Notes: a model not told the origin generated them from the letters alone. DNA of 64,000 nt from Mycobacterium sp. ST-F2 (GCF_001905655.1 NZ_JMHT01000057.1:90460-154459), one strand, 5' to 3'; shown: positions 8,731-17,493, numbered from the stretch's first letter. Made by a program: numbers and translations.

Positions 8731-10007
8731 CCATGCACAACAGTCACGACCCACTGACCGTGCTGGCCGGCGGCGAACTTCCGGTCCAGCCGGACCCGGC
8801 CTTCGCGGCCCGGCTGCGAGCCCGGCTGGAAGCCGCCGTCACCCTGCCGAAAGGAGTAGTCATGAGTGGAACCGACACCGCCATCGCCGACCTGAACGCA
8901 CCTGCCGCCGCGTCGGTCGACGTGCCCCGACCGGCCGCCCTGCCCTACCTCGCCGTCTCCGACGCGCGGGCGGCACTCGCCTGGTACGTCGACGCGCTGG
9001 GCGCCGCCGTCGTCGACGAACCGATCGTCATGGGCGACGGCCGGATCGGCCACGCCGAGCTGACGCTGGCCGGCGGCACGCTGTACCTGGCCGACGAATT
9101 CCCGGACCTGGGCCTCAAAGCGCCGGCACCGCAAGCTGTTTCGGTGAGCCTCATGCTCGCGGTACCTGACACCGACATCGCTCTCGAACGGGCGCGGCAA
9201 CACGGCGCACAGGTGCAGCGCGAACCCTACGACGCCCACGGCTCGCGGACCGCGGTGGTGATCGACCCGTTCGGCCACCGCTGGATGCTGACGGGTCCGC
9301 TCCCCGGCGTCACCGCGCCGATCCAGCACGGCGACATCGGTTACGTCTCGGTGCAGACGCCCGACGCCGAGCGGGCCGCCGCGTTCTACGGGCACGTGCT
9401 CGGCTGGGACTATGACCCCGGCACCCGCAAGGTGACGGGCAACCGGATGCACACCGGCATCTTCGAGACCACCGGCCCGCAGACTGTGTTCTGCTGCTAC
9501 GCGGTGCGCGACCTCGACGCGGCGCGGCAGGCGATCCTGGCCGCGGGCGGTCAGGTGGGCACGCCCGAGCAGCACGAGTGGGGCGCGACGCTCGACGCCA
9601 CGGACGCGCTCGGCACCGACTTCGCGGTGTTTCAGCCAGTGCCGGGCATTCCGCGACCCGAGTTGAACGGCGCAGGGCCAGGCGAACTTTCGTACCTCAC
9701 TTACGAAGTGACCGACTCGGCCGCGTTCAAGGAGTTCTACGGTGCCGTGCTGGGCTGGACATTCGAGCCCGGTCGGATCGAGGACGGTTGGGCGGTGCAG
9801 GACTGCCACCCGATGTCCGGGGTGGCCGGCGGCTCCGCTCAGACCGTCGCCGTCCCGATGTGGACCGTGACGGACATCGACGCCGCGGTGGCGCGGGTCC
9901 GCGAAGCCGGCGGCTCGGTCATCGAAGAGCCGTCACGCCAGCCGTACGGGATGATGGCGCACTGCGCCGACGACCAGGGCGCCCGGTTCTACCTCGGCGC
10001 CTTCTGA
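8727..10007 (+). CDS. Triple VOC (glyoxalase/bleomycin-resistance fold) protein
   Basis: A 426-residue protein with a short N-terminal segment (about 1-45, with PVQPDPAFAARLRARLEAA) followed by three VOC modules: about 70-190 (LPYLAVSDARAALAWYVDALGA), about 205-300 (GDIGYVSVQTPDAERAAAFYGHVLGWDYDPG) and about 315-426 (LTYEVTDSAAFKEFYGAVLGWTFEPG). VOC modules bind metals and serve lyases, dioxygenases or resistance proteins; a reaction cannot be named. The N-terminal segment resembles the leader seen on VOC proteins paired with ECF sigma factors in actinobacteria and may contact the sigma factor (inference). Start ATG at 8727 overlaps the sigma stop by 4 nt. Shorter starts exist (ATG near 8862). 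Confidence 0.8.
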   Translation: MTMHNSHDPLTVLAGGELPVQPDPAFAARLRARLEAAVTLPKGVVMSGTDTAIADLNAPAAASVDVPRPAALPYLAVSDARAALAWYVDALGAAVVDEPIVMGDGRIGHAELTLAGGTLYLADEFPDLGLKAPAPQAVSVSLMLAVPDTDIALERARQHGAQVQREPYDAHGSRTAVVIDPFGHRWMLTGPLPGVTAPIQHGDIGYVSVQTPDAERAAAFYGHVLGWDYDPGTRKVTGNRMHTGIFETTGPQTVFCCYAVRDLDAARQAILAAGGQVGTPEQHEWGATLDATDALGTDFAVFQPVPGIPRPELNGAGPGELSYLTYEVTDSAAFKEFYGAVLGWTFEPGRIEDGWAVQDCHPMSGVAGGSAQTVAVPMWTVTDIDAAVARVREAGGSVIEEPSRQPYGMMAHCADDQGARFYLGAF

Positions 10008-10017
10008 GCCCAGGGAT

Positions 10018-10060
10018 TTGTGCACGATTTTCCGCGCCCCGCGCGGAAAATCGTGCACAA
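10018..10060. repeat. Long palindrome, copy 2 (terminator-like or dispersed repeat)
   Basis: TTGTGCACGATTTTCCGCGC (10018-10037) is perfectly inverted at 10041-10060 around CCC. It differs from copy 1 (8098-8140) by one base per arm plus the loop. It lies between the convergent VOC and flavoprotein reductase genes, 4 nt from the latter's stop, so it could end both transcripts. Confidence 0.85.
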
Positions 10061-10064
10061 CTCC

Positions 10065-11237
10065 CTAGAGGACGTCGGCGATCGGGACGGCGGCCGCGAC
10101 CTTGGCGCGGTTTTTCATCACCTTGCCCGGCATGCCGCCGCCGACCACGCCGCTGACGGCGCCGTCGCGCTCGTAGAACGCCAGGAACTTGCGGCCGTCG
10201 TCCTCGATGATGTGCACGGTGTCGCCGGCCTTGGGCTCACCGAGGCACTGGATCTTGACGTCGTACTGGTCGCTCCAGAAGTACGGCACGACGACCGCGG
10301 CGGTGGCGTCCTGGCCCAGCATCGCGGGCACGATCACCCGCGCCTGCTCGGCAACGTTGCTCCAATGTTCCACGCGCACTTGGTGTCCCGCAGCATCGCG
10401 CCACGAGGCGACGTCACCGATGGCCCACACGTTGGGCGCGCTGGTGCGGCCGGCAGCGTCGCACACGACGCCGTTGTCGACGGCGATACCGCTGCCTTCG
10501 AGCCAGTCCGTCGACGGGCGCGAACCGATCCCGACGACGACGACGTCGGCGTCCAGCTCGGAGCCGTCGGCCAGCTGGACCTTCTCGACGTGGCCGGTGC
10601 CGGTCACGCCGGTAACGCCGACGCCGCAGCGCACGTCGACACCCTCGGCGCGGTGCAACCGCGCCACCAGTTCGCCGATCTCGGTGCCCAGCACCGAGGC
10701 CAGCGGCGTCGGCTGCGGCTCGACGATGGTCACCTCGACACCCAGCTTGCGCAGGCTGGCAGCCACCTCGCAGCCGATGAACCCGGCGCCGATCACCACC
10801 GCGCGCTTGGCCGCACCGGCGTGCTCGCGCAGCGCCAGCGACTCGTCGTAGGTGCGCAGCACCCGGATGCCCTCGAGAGCCGGCAACGACGGGATGGTGC
10901 GGGGCACCAGGCCCGTGGCGATGACCAGCTCGTCATAGGCGACGACCTCACCATTGGCCAGGGTCACCGTCTGCGCGTCGGTGTCCAACTTGGCCGCGCC
11001 CGAACCGAGCAGCAGCGTGATGTTGTTCTCGTCGTAGAACTCGGCGGGCTTGAGCGTCGTGTCGTCGGTCTCGGCGCGCAACACATCCTTGGACAGCGGT
11101 GGCCGGTCATACGGCAGATGGACCTCATCGCTGATCAGGGTGATCGGCCCGGCGTACTCGGCCTTGCGCAGTTGCTCGGCGGTGCGCGCGGCGGCCAGAC
11201 CGCCACCGACGATGACGATGCCTCCGTTTGTAGTCAC
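10065..11237 (-). CDS. FAD-dependent NAD(P)H ferredoxin reductase family protein
   Basis: A 390-residue two-dinucleotide-domain flavoprotein. The FAD motif IVIVGGGLAAARTAEQLR is at residues 7-24, YDRPPLSK at about 42-50 is typical of oxygenase-type ferredoxin reductases, the NAD-binding motif VVIGAGFIGCEVAASL is near 145-160, and PNVWAIGDVASW is the second FAD motif near 260. It would pass electrons from NAD(P)H to a ferredoxin or rubredoxin. It corresponds in type and neighbourhood to M. tuberculosis Rv0688 and lies close to the mft operon and the mycofactocin-type SDR. GTG start at 11237. Soluble; single gene unit. Confidence 0.88.
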   Translation of the reverse strand: MTTNGGIVIVGGGLAAARTAEQLRKAEYAGPITLISDEVHLPYDRPPLSKDVLRAETDDTTLKPAEFYDENNITLLLGSGAAKLDTDAQTVTLANGEVVAYDELVIATGLVPRTIPSLPALEGIRVLRTYDESLALREHAGAAKRAVVIGAGFIGCEVAASLRKLGVEVTIVEPQPTPLASVLGTEIGELVARLHRAEGVDVRCGVGVTGVTGTGHVEKVQLADGSELDADVVVVGIGSRPSTDWLEGSGIAVDNGVVCDAAGRTSAPNVWAIGDVASWRDAAGHQVRVEHWSNVAEQARVIVPAMLGQDATAAVVVPYFWSDQYDVKIQCLGEPKAGDTVHIIEDDGRKFLAFYERDGAVSGVVGGGMPGKVMKNRAKVAAAVPIADVL

Positions 11238-11285
11238 GGGGCTTTCTTACACGATGCACCGAATACCAGGTAGCCCACCCACGGC

Positions 11286-11738
11286 CTACAGTCCTCGCAC
11301 CCTGCGCTCCACGATGTTCGACAGCACCACGATGCTTTCGCTGCGTTCGATCGCCGCACTGCCCCGGATGCGCTCGAGCACGGACTCCAGGTGCCTCATG
11401 TCCCGGGTCATGAGATGCAGGATCGCGTCGGACGTTCCCGTCACCGTGGCGGCCGAGACCACTTCGGGAATACCCTCCCAGGCCTCCCGCAACTGGGCCG
11501 GGGTGATGGTGCCGTGACAGTAGACCTGAACGTAAGCCTCTGTCCCCCAACCGATCACGTTGCGGTCGACGACCGTGGTGAAGCCGCGGATGATGCCGGT
11601 CGCGAGCAGCCGGTCGACGCGCCGCTTGACCGCGGGCGCCGACAGATTCACCCGCTCACCGATCTCGGCGAACGTGGCGCGCGCGTTGTCGGCCAATTCG
11701 ACCAGGATGCGCTCGTCGGTCTCGTCGATACTTTCCAC
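11286..11738 (-). CDS. Lrp/AsnC-family transcriptional regulator
   Basis: About 150 residues. The N-terminal helix-turn-helix is SIDETDERILVELADNARATFAEIGERVNLSAPAVKRRVDRLLATGII, and the RAM ligand/oligomer domain follows from about residue 70 (AYVQVYCHG...). It sits divergently to the guanidine hydrolase and rocD genes, whose orthologues in M. tuberculosis (Rv2323c, rocD) also neighbour an Lrp protein (Rv2324). It is therefore a likely arginine/ornithine-responsive activator of that pair. I chose the GTG at 11738 because a GGAGG lies 10 nt upstream; a TTG at 11792 would extend it by 18 residues. Confidence 0.85.
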   Translation of the reverse strand: MESIDETDERILVELADNARATFAEIGERVNLSAPAVKRRVDRLLATGIIRGFTTVVDRNVIGWGTEAYVQVYCHGTITPAQLREAWEGIPEVVSAATVTGTSDAILHLMTRDMRHLESVLERIRGSAAIERSESIVVLSNIVERRVRGL

Positions 11739-11814
11739 CGGTCGCACGCCTCCGTCACGCAATAGATTGTCGAATCGCGAGTCTTCACACAATAGATCTG
11801 TTACATATGCGCAA

Positions 11815-11831
11815 CAAGCATCGATTGCTTG
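11815..11831. promoter_or_regulatory. Inverted repeat in the Lrp/rocD divergent promoter region
   Basis: CAAGCA (11815-11820) and TGCTTG (11826-11831) flank a 5-nt spacer in the AT-richer stretch between the Lrp gene and the guanidine hydrolase gene. CAATAGAT also occurs twice nearby, 30 nt apart (11760-11767 and 11790-11797). A candidate Lrp binding region, from position only. Confidence 0.4.
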
Positions 11832-11859
11832 CGCGCAATTGTGCTCCTACCATCGAATT

Positions 11860-12738
11860 ATGACGATTACTGATGTCGTCAAGATGGCGACACCGAACGC
11901 AGGTTGGCCACCCGAACGGGAAGCCCGCCCCCGGCACTATGTGATGACCCGGCCGACGCATTTCGCCGTCGAATATGCGATCAACCCCTGGATGGACACC
12001 TCCGCCACCGTCGATGCGGCGCTGGCGGTGCGGCAGTGGGAGCACCTGGTCAAGACGTACCGGAGCCTCGGCCACATCGTCCAACTGGTCGACCCGATCC
12101 CCGGGCTGCCCGACATGGTGTTCGCGGCCAACGGCGGACTGGTGCTCGATGACGGGTTCGAGAAGGTCGCCATCATCGCCCGGTTCACCTATCCCCAGCG
12201 GACCGGTGAATCGGTGGCATACGCCGGCTGGCTGCTGGACCACGGCTACTGCCCGCTGTACACCGAGCACACCAACGAGGGCCAGGGCGATCTGCTGATC
12301 GTCGGATCGAACATCTTGGCCGGCTACGGATTCCGGACCGACCGCCAGTCGCACGACGAAGTCGCCAAGCTGTCCGGGCTGCCGGTGATCAGTCTGCAGC
12401 TGGTCAACCCGCGCTTCTATCACCTCGACACCGCGCTGGCCGTCCTCGACGACCAGACCATCGCCTTCTATCCCCCAGCCTTCGGCGCCACGTCGGTGGC
12501 ATTGCTGCGCAAGATGTTTCCGGGTGCCATCGAGGTCGCGGACGCCGATGCCCACGTGCTCGGGTTGAACGCGGTGTCCGACGGACTGAACGTCGTGTAT
12601 CCGGCCGCGGCCACCGGCTTCGCCGCGCAACTCGCCGCCGCCGGTTTCCGCCCGGTCGGTGTCGACATGTCCGAGTTGCTCAAGGGCGGCGGCTCGGTGA
12701 AGTGCTGCACCCTGGAGGTGTACCCGACGTCATGCTGA
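11860..12738 (+). CDS. Guanidine hydrolase/amidinotransferase family protein (DDAH- or arginine dihydrolase-like)
   Basis: 292 residues of the amidinotransferase/pentein fold. The opening MTRPTHFAVEYAINPWM, the NPRFYHLDTAL segment (catalytic His) and the C-terminal GGGSVKCCTLEV (catalytic Cys) are family hallmarks. True dimethylargininases carry an acidic pair after the first strand, whereas this protein reads GLPDMVFAANGGLVL with Asn, closer to arginine dihydrolase-type enzymes. It overlaps rocD by 7 nt, so its product is probably ornithine, which RocD consumes (inference). ATG start at 11860; a second ATG at 11884 is possible. Cytoplasmic. Confidence 0.75.
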   Translation: MTITDVVKMATPNAGWPPEREARPRHYVMTRPTHFAVEYAINPWMDTSATVDAALAVRQWEHLVKTYRSLGHIVQLVDPIPGLPDMVFAANGGLVLDDGFEKVAIIARFTYPQRTGESVAYAGWLLDHGYCPLYTEHTNEGQGDLLIVGSNILAGYGFRTDRQSHDEVAKLSGLPVISLQLVNPRFYHLDTALAVLDDQTIAFYPPAFGATSVALLRKMFPGAIEVADADAHVLGLNAVSDGLNVVYPAAATGFAAQLAAAGFRPVGVDMSELLKGGGSVKCCTLEVYPTSC

Positions 12739-13979
12739 AAGCCGTTGCGGGAACACCGGAAATCTCGGCAAGCACGGCTGCGCTGATCGACCTCGACGAC
12801 CGCTACGCCGCGCAGAACTACGCGCCGCTGCCGGTGGTCGCCGCGTCCGCCGACGGGGTATGGATCACCGACCCCGAGGGCCGCCGCTACCTGGACTGTC
12901 TGGCGGCGTATTCGGCGGTCAACTTCGGGCACCGCAATCCCGAGATCGTCGCTACCGCCCACGCCCAGCTGGACACCGTCACCCTGGTCAGCCGGGCGTT
13001 CCACTCCGACCGCCTGGGCCCGTTCTGCGCCGCCCTCGCCCAGCTGTGCGGCAAGGACCTGGTGCTGCCGATGAACAGCGGCGCCGAAGCCGTCGAGAGC
13101 GCGATCAAGGTGGCACGCAAGTGGAGTCGGGATGTCAAGGGGTTGACGGATCCGAACATCATCGTGGCGCGGGGCAACTTCCACGGCCGCACGACGACCA
13201 TCATCAGCTTCTCCGACGACGAGACGGCCCGGCAGGGCTTCGGCCCGTACACCCCCGGTTTCCGGGCGGTGCCGTTCGGGGATGCCGACGCGCTCGTGGC
13301 GGCCATCGACGACGACACCGCCGCAGTGCTGATCGAACCGATCCAGGGTGAGGCCGGAATCATCGTGCCGCCCGGCGATTACCTGCCCCGGGTCCGCGCG
13401 GCCTGCACCGAGCGAGGCGTGCTGATGATCGCCGACGAGATCCAGTCCGGCCTGGCCCGCACCGGGCGGACGTTCGCCTGCGACCACTGGGGTGTGGTGC
13501 CCGACGTCTACCTGCTGGGCAAGGCGCTGGGTGGCGGCATCGTGCCGCTGTCGGCAGTCGTCGCCGATCGCGACGTGCTCGGCGTGCTGCATCCCGGCGA
13601 GCACGGATCGACGTTCGGCGGCAACCCGCTGGCGGCGGCCATCGGCACCACGGTGGTCGGCATGCTGCAGCGCGGCGAATTCCAGTCCCGGTCAACCGAA
13701 CTCGGCCGACACCTGCACGGCCGGCTGACGGCGATGATCGGGCACGGCGTGACCGCGGTGCGCGGGCTGGGCCTGTGGGCCGGTGTCGACCTCGACCCGG
13801 CGATCGGCACCGGACGGGAGGTCAGCCTGCGGCTGGCCGAGCGCGGCGTGCTGACCAAGGACACCCATGGCCCGACGCTGCGGTTCGCCCCGCCGCTGGT
13901 GATCACCCGGGCCGAAATCGATTGGGCGATGGACCGATTCGCCGAGGTACTCGCCACACCGGCGACGGCGCGGTGGTAA
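12732..13979 (+). CDS. rocD: Ornithine aminotransferase
   Basis: A 415-residue class III PLP aminotransferase that converts ornithine and 2-oxoglutarate to glutamate semialdehyde and glutamate. Visible marks are the substrate-loop NYAPLPVV, the GAEAVESAIKVARKW cofactor segment (about 105-120), FHGRTTTIISFS, IADEIQSGLARTGR and the Schiff-base lysine in LLGKALGGGIVPLSA (about 265-280). The frame is intact through all of these, whereas in M. tuberculosis the gene is annotated as split (rocD1/rocD2). It starts inside the last codons of the guanidine hydrolase gene and is translationally coupled to it. Confidence 0.92.
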   Translation: MLKAVAGTPEISASTAALIDLDDRYAAQNYAPLPVVAASADGVWITDPEGRRYLDCLAAYSAVNFGHRNPEIVATAHAQLDTVTLVSRAFHSDRLGPFCAALAQLCGKDLVLPMNSGAEAVESAIKVARKWSRDVKGLTDPNIIVARGNFHGRTTTIISFSDDETARQGFGPYTPGFRAVPFGDADALVAAIDDDTAAVLIEPIQGEAGIIVPPGDYLPRVRAACTERGVLMIADEIQSGLARTGRTFACDHWGVVPDVYLLGKALGGGIVPLSAVVADRDVLGVLHPGEHGSTFGGNPLAAAIGTTVVGMLQRGEFQSRSTELGRHLHGRLTAMIGHGVTAVRGLGLWAGVDLDPAIGTGREVSLRLAERGVLTKDTHGPTLRFAPPLVITRAEIDWAMDRFAEVLATPATARW

Positions 13980-13988
13980 ACCCATAGG

Positions 13989-14756
13989 ATGCGCTTCAAT
14001 CCGCCACCCAACTGGCCGCCGTTTCCACCGGACTGGCAGCCCGGGCCGGACTGGCAACCGGATCCGTCCTGGCCACCGCTGCCACCGGGATGGGCGCTCT
14101 GGGTCGACGACCAACCCCGTTACGGCCCAACAGAACCGGGGCCACCGCACCGGTCCTCCGCGCGGAAGTGGTGGATCATGGGCGGCGCGGTGCTGGCCGT
14201 GGTCGCCCTGGTGGCAGGCGGCACGGTCGTCGCCACGCAGTTCGCACACCGCGACGAGGCAGCACCAGGGGCAACGACGACAACCCCGTTCAACGGCTTG
14301 ACCATCGTGCCGACCCACCCGCCCGAGCCGACGGACTTCACCTCTTGGAACCGCACCGGCGGCATCGACGCCACGTTCACCAACAACGGCCGGGCAGTAC
14401 GCCTGTACACCCAAGACACCGCCGCCGCCCCGAAGCGTCTGATCCAACCCGGTGACCCGGTGTGCTCACTGCGCTTCACCGGACGCGTCCGTGCCGTGGC
14501 GGGCGGCTACGGTATCGGGCTCACCACCGCCGGCAGCCCGGCCGACGCGGATCCGGGACCCATCCCAACGCCGCTCGACAACGATTGGCACACAATCGAT
14601 GTCACGATCACCACGACCGGTGAGGTCTCGGTCGACCTCGACGGCGCCGCCGCGCTGCGGCGCACACTGGCACCCGGCTGCGGCCGGCCTGCGATCAGAG
14701 TGTGGGACGGCGCAACGGAATTCGCCGACGTACTGGTCGGGCAGGTCGCCCCGTAA
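13989..14756 (+). CDS. Single-pass membrane protein with Pro/Trp-rich N-terminus and extracytoplasmic domain
   Basis: 255 residues, unrecognised function. The first 35 residues carry repeated P-x-W units (PPNWPPFPPDW, PGPDWQPDPSW, PPLPPGW), common at the cytoplasmic end of mycobacterial membrane proteins. A transmembrane helix follows at about 58-80 (WWIMGGAVLAVVALVAGGTVV), then an outside domain of about 170 residues with paired Cys (PVCSLRF, APGCGRP) and beta-rich character that looks lectin- or laminin-like (GGIDATF...WHTIDVTI). It starts 9 nt after rocD but need not be functionally linked. It ends 1 nt from the convergent SDR stop. Confidence 0.75.
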   Translation: MRFNPPPNWPPFPPDWQPGPDWQPDPSWPPLPPGWALWVDDQPRYGPTEPGPPHRSSARKWWIMGGAVLAVVALVAGGTVVATQFAHRDEAAPGATTTTPFNGLTIVPTHPPEPTDFTSWNRTGGIDATFTNNGRAVRLYTQDTAAAPKRLIQPGDPVCSLRFTGRVRAVAGGYGIGLTTAGSPADADPGPIPTPLDNDWHTIDVTITTTGEVSVDLDGAAALRRTLAPGCGRPAIRVWDGATEFADVLVGQVAP

Positions 14757-14757
14757 C

Positions 14758-15609
14758 TCAGTACTTCAGGACACCGCGGTCGACGGCGATCTGCATACCG
14801 GAGATGGTCGCCGACCCCGGGCCCGCAAGCCATGCCACGACGTCGGAAACCTCGTCCGGCACCATGAATTCCGCGAGGCCCTGCTTGCCCTCGTGCGCGA
14901 CGGGCTTGTACGGCATGGGCGCGAAGCTGTGCAGGTACGACGGGAACTTGCCGAAAATCTCGCCCATGGCCGTCGATTCGATCATCGGCGTCATGACCGA
15001 GTACGGGTGGATCGAGTTGACCCGGATGCCGAACTCCCCCACCTCGAGCGACAGCGAGTTCGTCAGGCCGACCAGGCCGAACTTGGACGCCGAGTAGTGG
15101 CCGTTGGCCGGTGTGGCCTTCAGGCCCGCCGACGAGCTGACGATGATGATCGATCCGCCGTTACCGGCCTCGATCATGGCCGGAACGACGGCCCGGATGG
15201 TGCGCCAGGTACCCGACAGGTTGACGTCGACGACGCTGTCCCACTGCTCTTCTGAGATCTCGAACAGCCGGCCCCAGCTCAGCACGCCGGCATTGGCGAC
15301 CAGGATGTCCAGCCGGCCGAACTGCTCGACACCATCGGCCACCAACTGCTGCTGCGCGGCCAGGTCGCGGACGTCGACCTCGCGGGCCAGAACCTTGCGG
15401 CCCTCGGCTTCGACCAGACGCACCGTCTCGGCCAGGTCTTCCGACGTCGCCGGGCGGTACGAGATGGTGTCGGACACCGGGGCGCAGATGTCACTGGCGA
15501 TGATGTCGGCACCCTCGCGCGCCAACCGGATGGCATGCGCCCGGCCCTGCCCGCGGGCAGCCCCGGTAATGAACGCCACCTTGCCTTCGAGTGCTCCGCC
15601 TGCCGCCAT
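14758..15609 (-). CDS. Mycofactocin-coupled SDR-family oxidoreductase
   Basis: A 283-residue short-chain dehydrogenase. The nucleotide-binding motif is FITGAARGQGRAHAIRLAREGADIIASDIC, the NAG motif is LVANAGVLSWG, and the catalytic set is Ser in IIVSSSAGLK, then YSASK. The GARGQGR...AREGAD form with an insertion after the second strand is typical of SDRs that keep NAD(P) bound and use mycofactocin as the external electron acceptor; M. tuberculosis Rv0687 is the positional counterpart. I prefer the ATG at 15609 because AAGGGA lies 6 nt upstream; an ATG at 15624 is also in frame. Substrate (an alcohol or ketone) unknown. Confidence 0.85.
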   Translation of the reverse strand: MAAGGALEGKVAFITGAARGQGRAHAIRLAREGADIIASDICAPVSDTISYRPATSEDLAETVRLVEAEGRKVLAREVDVRDLAAQQQLVADGVEQFGRLDILVANAGVLSWGRLFEISEEQWDSVVDVNLSGTWRTIRAVVPAMIEAGNGGSIIIVSSSAGLKATPANGHYSASKFGLVGLTNSLSLEVGEFGIRVNSIHPYSVMTPMIESTAMGEIFGKFPSYLHSFAPMPYKPVAHEGKQGLAEFMVPDEVSDVVAWLAGPGSATISGMQIAVDRGVLKY

Positions 15610-15716
15610 TGCCAGTCCCTTCATGACATCTCGCCGGAATCCGTGCCGGCATCCACCGCCACGCTAGCAGCCAAACTGGAACGTGTTCTAGTGGCTCCCT
15701 GAGGCGGGCCCTACGG

Positions 15717-16544
15717 CTACAACTCGGCGATGATCTGGGCCCGCTTTGCGGCGTACTCGTCCTCGCTGATGGTGCCCATCGCACGCAGCGTCTCGATCTC
15801 CTGCAGCCGCTGAGCTGTCGATGGCGCCGGCGGTGCCACGATGGGCGGCGCCGCCGGCGCCTGTGCCGGTGCCGGCTCCCGCTCGGCGGCCGTGGCCTGA
15901 CGGACCACGGCCATCACCTGTTGCCGCACCGCCGGGTTGGACCGCAGGTCCGCGATGCTCTCGAGCGCTACGCCATTGGTCTTGAGAATCTGCAGGATGG
16001 CCATGATCGGACCCGAGCGTCCGGTCAGATCGTAGGTCCGGCCGTCCTGCTCCGACGTCAGCCGGACCGGCATCATGCCTGACACCAAAGCGCTTCTCTG
16101 CCAATCGATGTGGAACTTGTTGGTCGTCGGATCGACCAGCACCACGAGCTTGCGGGACGTGATCATCGGCAGCCGGCTCACCGAGGCGAGCACCTTGTCC
16201 TGTGCCTGGAAGGGCGCCAGACCCGGCCCCGAGATTTGCAGGTTGAGCTTCACCAGCGGCTGGTCGTTGACCCGGGTTCCGGTTTCACCGATCCCGGTCA
16301 CCTCTGCCAGCGCCAGGACTCCGTGGGCCTCCATCTCCAGCCGATCCGCCTGGGCCTTCGCCCCGAAACTCGCCAGCCCCAGCGCGACCAGTACGTCGAT
16401 GGCCGTGACCAGCAGACCGGTCCAGAACATCCACTTCAACAGTTCGTCCTGGCCGGTGTAGAAATACACCGCCAGGAAGATGGGGCCCACGAGTCCGCCG
16501 CACAGCAGGACCATGACCTGAGCCTTGAGGTAACGCACCAACAT
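15717..16544 (-). CDS. Membrane protein with C-terminal SHOCT domain
   Basis: About 275 residues. Two transmembrane helices near the N-terminus (VMVLLCGGLVGPIFLAVYF and WMFWTGLLVTAIDVLVALGLA) are followed by a beta-rich soluble domain. After a Pro/Ala linker comes a short C-terminal SHOCT module (QRLQEIETLRAMGTISEDEYAAKRAQIIAEL), an oligomerisation motif. Function unknown. It lies between the SDR and the phosphatase gene as a separate minus-strand gene; position suggests an Rv0686-type protein. ATG at 16544 is chosen since AAGGAG is 10 nt upstream; a GTG at 16553 would add three residues. Confidence 0.75.
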   Translation of the reverse strand: MLVRYLKAQVMVLLCGGLVGPIFLAVYFYTGQDELLKWMFWTGLLVTAIDVLVALGLASFGAKAQADRLEMEAHGVLALAEVTGIGETGTRVNDQPLVKLNLQISGPGLAPFQAQDKVLASVSRLPMITSRKLVVLVDPTTNKFHIDWQRSALVSGMMPVRLTSEQDGRTYDLTGRSGPIMAILQILKTNGVALESIADLRSNPAVRQQVMAVVRQATAAEREPAPAQAPAAPPIVAPPAPSTAQRLQEIETLRAMGTISEDEYAAKRAQIIAEL

Positions 16545-16597
16545 TCCAGCCACGCTCCTTGATCAGCCGAATCGCTGCGGCGAACTCTAGTGTGGCG

Positions 16598-17317
16598 TCA
16601 GTCGGTCAACACGTCCAACAGGACGAACGAGAAGTTGTCGGCGGCGCCGTTGGCCCGCGCCGTGCCGATGATGATGGCCGAACCGTCGCCCCGGTCGTTG
16701 CACGCGGTGGCGGCCTGCAGATCGTGATGGTCCATCTGGCCATGCACGCCGTCCGAGCACATCAGGTAACTACCCGACTGCAGGGGCGTCGCGGTCAGGT
16801 GCGGCACGATGGGCACGCCCTGCCCCAGCGACTGGGTGATGATGTTGGTGGGCCGCCCCGAGGCGTCGAGTACGGCGTCGTCGACCGACACCTGCGTCAG
16901 CGCCTCGCCTGCGACCGAATACACCCGGCTGTCCCCCACGTTGAAGACAATCACCTCGTCGGCGGTCAGGCACACCCCAGCGACGGTGGTGCCCATCCCG
17001 GCCAGCTCGGTGTCCCTGCCCATGTCGTAGAGCCAGTCACTGACATACGACAGCGACGACGTGATGTCGTCGCCGCCCGTCCATCCGGGCGACATGGTCG
17101 CGATCATGCTCAGCGCCGTCCGGCTCGCGACGTCGCCGCCGACGTGGCCACCCATGCCGTCACAGACCGCGCAGACGAACGGCGACCCGGGCTGCATGCG
17201 CATGTCCACCAGGACACCGTTGTGTGTCTGGCTGACCCAGCCGCCGACCATCACGGCGTCTTCATTGCGCTTCCGCCGCAGACCGGTATCGGTGAATGCG
17301 CGCACGTTCACCCGCAC
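16598..17317 (-). CDS. PP2C-family serine/threonine protein phosphatase
   Basis: A 239-residue PPM-type phosphatase. The metal-binding motifs are RRKRNEDA, VCAVCDGMGGHVGGDVASR and the C-terminal ANGAADNFSFVLLDV, with SDGVHG in between; all key Asp residues are present. It would remove phosphate from Ser/Thr, opposing Pkn kinases, or act in another phospho-signalling route. No transmembrane segment, unlike PstP. I placed the start at GTG 17317, with GAGGGA 9 nt upstream and directly before VNVRAFTDTGLRRKRNE; the open frame runs further upstream but the residues there look non-coding. Confidence 0.85.
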   Translation of the reverse strand: MRVNVRAFTDTGLRRKRNEDAVMVGGWVSQTHNGVLVDMRMQPGSPFVCAVCDGMGGHVGGDVASRTALSMIATMSPGWTGGDDITSSLSYVSDWLYDMGRDTELAGMGTTVAGVCLTADEVIVFNVGDSRVYSVAGEALTQVSVDDAVLDASGRPTNIITQSLGQGVPIVPHLTATPLQSGSYLMCSDGVHGQMDHHDLQAATACNDRGDGSAIIIGTARANGAADNFSFVLLDVLTD

Positions 17318-17493
17318 GACAGGCCATCCCTCATCGTGTTCCCCTCCATCGCGAACGATCCTGCCATCCTGCCGGTGAAAGCACTGCGCCGACACCTCTT
17401 TCTCACCGTTGAGCCTGCGTTGACGGCACCCGCTACTCGCACTTCTGCGCCGTAGCCGCGGAGTCAACGGCAATTGCATGTGCCGCACAACAA

